DNA of 64,000 nt from an uncultured Eubacteriales bacterium (lineage in GTDB: Bacteria > Bacillota > Clostridia > Oscillospirales > Ruminococcaceae): contig OMXI01000001.1 of the NCBI GenBank assembly GCA_900314975.1, positions 62,001 to 126,000 on the forward strand, in the 5' to 3' direction. This document shows positions 60,583-64,000 of the stretch, piece after piece. The notes under the pieces were generated by a model. It made no database searches, had not been told where the DNA came from, and saw only the letters and a list, made by a program, of their open reading frames with translations. Numbering within the stretch: the stretch's first letter is position 1; each line of letters opens with the position of its first letter. A program made the translations under genes and the position numbers.

Positions 60583-60614
60583 GCCCTTAACAGATTTTTT
60601 AGAGTTAGCAGCCT

Positions 60615-61340
60615 CTAACTATCTTCATACCGTCTTTCTTCAAGCTTTGCAGCTGCGATACACACGGCAACAACGCGCTTTGCTCCCATTTGCTTAAGGC
60701 ACTTTGCGCAGGCATTCACGGTAGCGCCCGTGGTATACACATCGTCGCAAAGGATAACCGTTTTGCCCTTGACTGCGTTATGCTTCGGGTTCGGGAAATA
60801 ACTGGACTGCGCATCTGTGACTCTATCTGCCTTTGAGAGCTTATGGTGCTCGGTCAGACTCGGCGAATGGAGCAAAAGGTGCGCATCAAACGGCTTATCA
60901 AGGCTTTGGGAGAGGCACTTTGCGATTATCTCCGCCTGGTTATATCTGCGCTTTCGCAGTTTCTTTTTCGACATAGGCACGCTCGTCACGAGGTCTGCTT
61001 TGTCTGCAATACCGAGCTTTTCAAGCTGCTTTTTCAAAAGGCTTGCGCTGTACTCGGCGAGGTTGACCGCTTTATTATGCTTGAGCGCGTAAATCGCGTT
61101 TATTGTGGGCTGCTCGTAATAAAACAGCGCTATGCAGTTATCAAACGCAAGCTGCGAATGGTCTGAACAGACATTCCTGCCGCAAACGCTGCAAAGCTCG
61201 TCGGCTGCAAGGTGCATTCTGCTTTTGCACTCGTTGCACAAGAGCATATCCCACTTAATCAGCTTTGAGCAGGCGGGGCATCTGTTTGGCAGAAAGATAT
61301 CGGTTATGTATTTTCTGACGCTGTGCAGGCTGACTTTCAT
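60615..61340 (-). CDS. comF: ComF family phosphoribosyltransferase-like protein
   Basis: A 241-residue ComF-type protein. The N-terminal double zinc finger has CPAC, CNEC and CSVC clusters. The C-terminal half is a phosphoribosyltransferase fold with PRPP loop VILCDDVYTTGAT. ComF supports uptake of single-stranded DNA in natural transformation in other Firmicutes, but many non-competent Clostridia keep it. ATG 61340 lies 16 bp after recD2. Confidence 0.92.
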   Translation of the reverse strand: MKVSLHSVRKYITDIFLPNRCPACSKLIKWDMLLCNECKSRMHLAADELCSVCGRNVCSDHSQLAFDNCIALFYYEQPTINAIYALKHNKAVNLAEYSASLLKKQLEKLGIADKADLVTSVPMSKKKLRKRRYNQAEIIAKCLSQSLDKPFDAHLLLHSPSLTEHHKLSKADRVTDAQSSYFPNPKHNAVKGKTVILCDDVYTTGATVNACAKCLKQMGAKRVVAVCIAAAKLEERRYEDS

Positions 61341-61355
61341 TTCACCACTTCCCGT

Positions 61356-63614
61356 TTACTCCAAAGCAAGCTCGTCCTCGTCGTCCTCGGAAACAAGCTC
61401 CTGGATCATACATTTCAGCGCGGTGATGCGCGTATTGCTGTTAAGGCTGCGTATCATTGTATTAAAAAGCGTTGTTGAGCCAATAACGATGAGCATTTTT
61501 TTCGCTCTGGTGACTGCGGTATAGAGCAGATTGCGGTAATAAAGCCTTTCAGAGCCGCCATAGAGCGTAAGCACTACATAATCAAACTCCGAGCCCTGAC
61601 TTTTATGCACGGTTATTGCATATGCAAGCACAATATTATCGAGCATAGTGGTGCTGTACACCGCTACCCTGCCGTCAAAGTTTATTTCGCAGATGCCAAG
61701 GACCTTATTGACCTTTTCGATATATCCGATATCGCCGTTGATGATGCCTGCGCCGCTTTCCTCTGCGCCGTCGTCGGTTTTTCTTTTCCACTGTATCTGG
61801 TAATCGTTCTTTATCTGCATGACCTTATCGCCTGTGCGAAAAATCATGCCGCGGCTTTTTATCTCGCTTTTGCCTGCCATTTTGGGATTGAGCAGCTGCT
61901 GAAGCGTTTTGTTAAGCTCAGCAGTGCCTGCGGGTCCCATATGGGTAGGGGTGATAAGCTGCATATCCTGCATCGGTGAGATGCCGTACTTTTCGGGCAG
62001 CCTTGTGCCGAACAGGTCGCACACGAGCTGTGAAACTCCCGCAGGGTCGGTGCGCTGCATAAAGAAAAAGTCGCTGCCCTCTGACCTGTCTGTAAGGTCG
62101 ACAGGCTCACCCTCGACAATGCTGTGGGCATTGACGACGATTTTGGACTTTTTGGCTTGTCTGAAAACCTCCGTCAGACGCACAACGGACATTGCACCGC
62201 TGTCGATGATATCTTTAAGCACATTGCCTGCACTGACAGACGGCAGCTGGTCGCTGTCGCCCACAAGCACGAGTTTGCAGTTTATGCTGACCGCACGCAG
62301 CAGAGCCTCAAAAAGCTGTGCGTCCACCATTGACATTTCGTCGATGATAAGCGCGTCGCAGTCGAGCATATCGTTTTCGTTCTTTTTGAAATGGGTAACG
62401 CCGTCGCTGACGAACTGCGCTTCAAGCAGGCGGTGGATAGTTTTGGCTTCAAAGCCTGTAAGGTCGCTGATTCGCTTTGCGGCTCTGCCTGTAGGCGCGC
62501 AGATAAACACCTCAAGTCCCTGCTGCTGATACAGCGAGATTATCGCATTGAGCGTTGTCGTTTTGCCCGTACCCGGACCGCCCGTGAGCACAAGAAAGCC
62601 CTTTGAAAGCGCAAGGTTGATAGCCTCTCTTTGCTTTTGCTCGTACTGTATGCCGTTATTTTGCTCCTCAAGGTCGATGACCGCGGAAAAGTCGGTCTGC
62701 GTATCGTATGTAAGCTGGCGCATAAGGCACAGACGGCGCGCGATAAAGCTTTCCGCGGTGAAGAGGCTGCGCAGCATTATATGCTTTTTTCTGTCTATTT
62801 CGTAGCAGAAAAGCATTTCGTCGTCGAGCCTTGTACGAAGTGCGTGCTTGAACTGTTCACTCGTTATCCCAAGGTATTTTGTGGTCTGCTTGCCCAGCGC
62901 CGTAATAGGCATAGCGGTGTTTCCCTCGTCTGCCTGTCTGTTGAGGACGAACTCCATATAGGCGATAGTTCTGTGCTCGCTGTCCGCTGCGACACCGAGC
63001 TTTCGCGCGAGCGTGTCAGCCTCCTCAAATGGCATAGCGACAAGCGGCGAACAAAGGGCATATGGGTTTGACTGTATCATTTCAAGTGCGTGCTCTCCCC
63101 AATTGTTCCACGCGCGGTAGCCGTAATCGGCGCTGATGCTGTGGTTTTTCAAGAATGTGAGCAGGCTGCGCACTTTGTTTGTTTCGGCAAAGCCGTCATG
63201 TATTTTTTTTGCGGTCTTTTTGGAGATACCCTCGACCTGTGTGAGCTTCATATGGTCATTCTCTATCACATCAAAGGAGTTTTCGCCGAAAAGGTCTACG
63301 ATACGCCGTGCGACCACCGCCTTCAAGCCCTTGATAACGCCGCTTGAAAGGTATTTGAAAATGCCCTCTGTTGAGGCGGGAAGCTGCGGGTAGCAGACAT
63401 CTGCTCTGAACTGCAGACCGTATTTTGCGCTTGTTTCGTAGCTGCCTTCAACGGTTATCATTTCGCCCTCCTGCACGTCGGCAAGATTGCCCGTTACGGA
63501 TTCAAGGGCATCGCCTGTATCGAGCATTATTACACCGTATGCGGAATTATCACTTTTGAAGACTACACAGTCTACCACACCTTTAAGGGTGATACGCTCT
63601 TTTTCGGCACTCAC
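61356..63614 (-). CDS. recD2: ATP-dependent DNA helicase RecD2
   Basis: A 752-residue SF1B 5'-3' helicase. The N-terminal OB and helix-hairpin-helix region (GVVDCVVFKS and QVEGISKKTAKKIHDGF) precedes the motor with Walker A GGPGTGKT, DEMSMVD, VGDSDQLPSV and HKSQGSEFD. RecD2 acts in repair outside RecBCD, matching Firmicutes that lack that complex. GTG 63614 is taken as the start because AAAGGAG ends 11 nt upstream; the earlier GTG at 63626 overlaps that site. It lies between a small membrane protein and comF. Confidence 0.96.
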   Translation of the reverse strand: MSAEKERITLKGVVDCVVFKSDNSAYGVIMLDTGDALESVTGNLADVQEGEMITVEGSYETSAKYGLQFRADVCYPQLPASTEGIFKYLSSGVIKGLKAVVARRIVDLFGENSFDVIENDHMKLTQVEGISKKTAKKIHDGFAETNKVRSLLTFLKNHSISADYGYRAWNNWGEHALEMIQSNPYALCSPLVAMPFEEADTLARKLGVAADSEHRTIAYMEFVLNRQADEGNTAMPITALGKQTTKYLGITSEQFKHALRTRLDDEMLFCYEIDRKKHIMLRSLFTAESFIARRLCLMRQLTYDTQTDFSAVIDLEEQNNGIQYEQKQREAINLALSKGFLVLTGGPGTGKTTTLNAIISLYQQQGLEVFICAPTGRAAKRISDLTGFEAKTIHRLLEAQFVSDGVTHFKKNENDMLDCDALIIDEMSMVDAQLFEALLRAVSINCKLVLVGDSDQLPSVSAGNVLKDIIDSGAMSVVRLTEVFRQAKKSKIVVNAHSIVEGEPVDLTDRSEGSDFFFMQRTDPAGVSQLVCDLFGTRLPEKYGISPMQDMQLITPTHMGPAGTAELNKTLQQLLNPKMAGKSEIKSRGMIFRTGDKVMQIKNDYQIQWKRKTDDGAEESGAGIINGDIGYIEKVNKVLGICEINFDGRVAVYSTTMLDNIVLAYAITVHKSQGSEFDYVVLTLYGGSERLYYRNLLYTAVTRAKKMLIVIGSTTLFNTMIRSLNSNTRITALKCMIQELVSEDDEDELALE

Positions 63615-63631
63615 TCGGCACGGCACTCCTT

Positions 63632-63967
63632 TCAGTTATCATTCATTCCCAGAAAGTCTGCAATGTCTGAAACATCGACGGCTCGGACTATGCCAAACTG
63701 CCTTTCAAGACTTTCTGCTTTGGTTCTTATTTCGTCATTGTGAGAGGTCAGCAGGATAATGTCACGCATACACTCCTTGCCTGCAATGACCTCCTCCCAA
63801 TAACAGCCCTTGACCAGCATTTCAAGCTCGCGCTCGGTGCAGGTGCAGGGTATAAGAAGATAGCTTTTTACTCTGCGCCTGCATCTGTCGAGCCTTACGG
63901 CTTTATAGCAGAAGATACCTATGACTGCAAGCGCGATAAAAGCTGTTATTATTACACTGTAAAGCAT
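63632..63967 (-). CDS. Small membrane protein, unknown function
   Basis: A 111-residue protein with one N-terminal helix (about 4-24, IITAFIALAVIGIF) and a cytoplasmic domain that begins with basic residues (DRCRRRVKS) and contains CTCTERELEM and VVDVSDIADFLG-like (AVDVSDIADFLG). I do not recognise the family. ATG 63967 follows GGAGGTGAG. It ends six bp before the recD2 ribosome site, so the two are probably cotranscribed. Confidence 0.75.
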   Translation of the reverse strand: MLYSVIITAFIALAVIGIFCYKAVRLDRCRRRVKSYLLIPCTCTERELEMLVKGCYWEEVIAGKECMRDIILLTSHNDEIRTKAESLERQFGIVRAVDVSDIADFLGMNDN

Positions 63968-64000
63968 ATGCTCACCTCCGTACATTTTGCTTTATGATAT

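Noticed and set aside
1-64000. CRISPR arrays, insertion sequences, prophage or rRNA genes
   Set aside because: No regularly spaced repeats, transposase, integrase, phage structural genes or rRNA sequence were seen anywhere in the window.

Overview
The window reads as a low-to-mid GC chromosome segment of an anaerobic, potentially spore-forming member of the Clostridia, most likely a Ruminococcus-like Oscillospirales. The pointers are SpoIVA next to a SPOCS/LysM sporulation protein, a T-box leader before ileS, a serine-46 HPr, Gls24/DAK2 genes, a DUF1540 protein and a cell-wall-binding-repeat-2 surface protein. The genus is inference; the phylum-level call is firm. I see no prophage, insertion sequence, rRNA or CRISPR array. 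Many promoters are exact or near-exact TTGACA-17-TATAAT, which lets transcription units be drawn with some confidence.

Layout. 1-6.9 kb: tail of an unknown gene, tRNA-Pro, an unknown protein, a YfcE-type phosphoesterase, a large secreted LRR/CWB2/FN3/C39-peptidase protein and a membrane HD-GYP protein. 6.9-12.4 kb (minus): SPOCS-LysM protein and spoIVA, a YgjP-type metallopeptidase, an SH3 membrane protein and a zinc-ribbon membrane protein. 12.4-16.4 kb (minus): a CsbB-type glycosyltransferase and YfhO, a probable envelope-polymer glycosylation pair. 16.5-21.5 kb (plus): T-box leader and ileS, rsmE and a small acidic membrane protein. Between ileS and rsmE, on the opposite strand, lies an apparent unannotated small RNA with its own promoter and terminator. 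21.5-23.8 kb (minus): ptsH, and rimM-VOC-trmD.

24.1-28.4 kb (plus): a PucR/CdaR-type regulator, ftsE, ftsX and an EnvC-like M23 hydrolase with a Gln/Trp repeat linker, which together look like a septal wall-cleavage module. 28.4-37.6 kb (plus): pepF; a response regulator, histidine kinase, ABC ATPase and giant FtsX-like permease with a likely regulator-controlled internal promoter; and a lone flippase. 37.6-46.1 kb (minus): tig-clpP-clpX, a metallophosphoesterase, and lepB-rbgA-rnhB-yraN-thrC, with a plus-strand DUF1540 gene between.

46.2-54.8 kb (minus): one glycan operon from a strong promoter. It holds an aminotransferase, a priming sugar transferase, two GT4 enzymes and four genes that fit synthesis of a UDP-2,3-diacetamido-2,3-dideoxy-glucuronate type sugar. 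It has no polymerase or flippase of its own. 54.9-64 kb: tRNA-Leu, an AraC regulator, glyA, metA (with a residue pointing to acetyl-CoA use), the Gls24/DAK2 pair, comF, recD2 and a small membrane protein.
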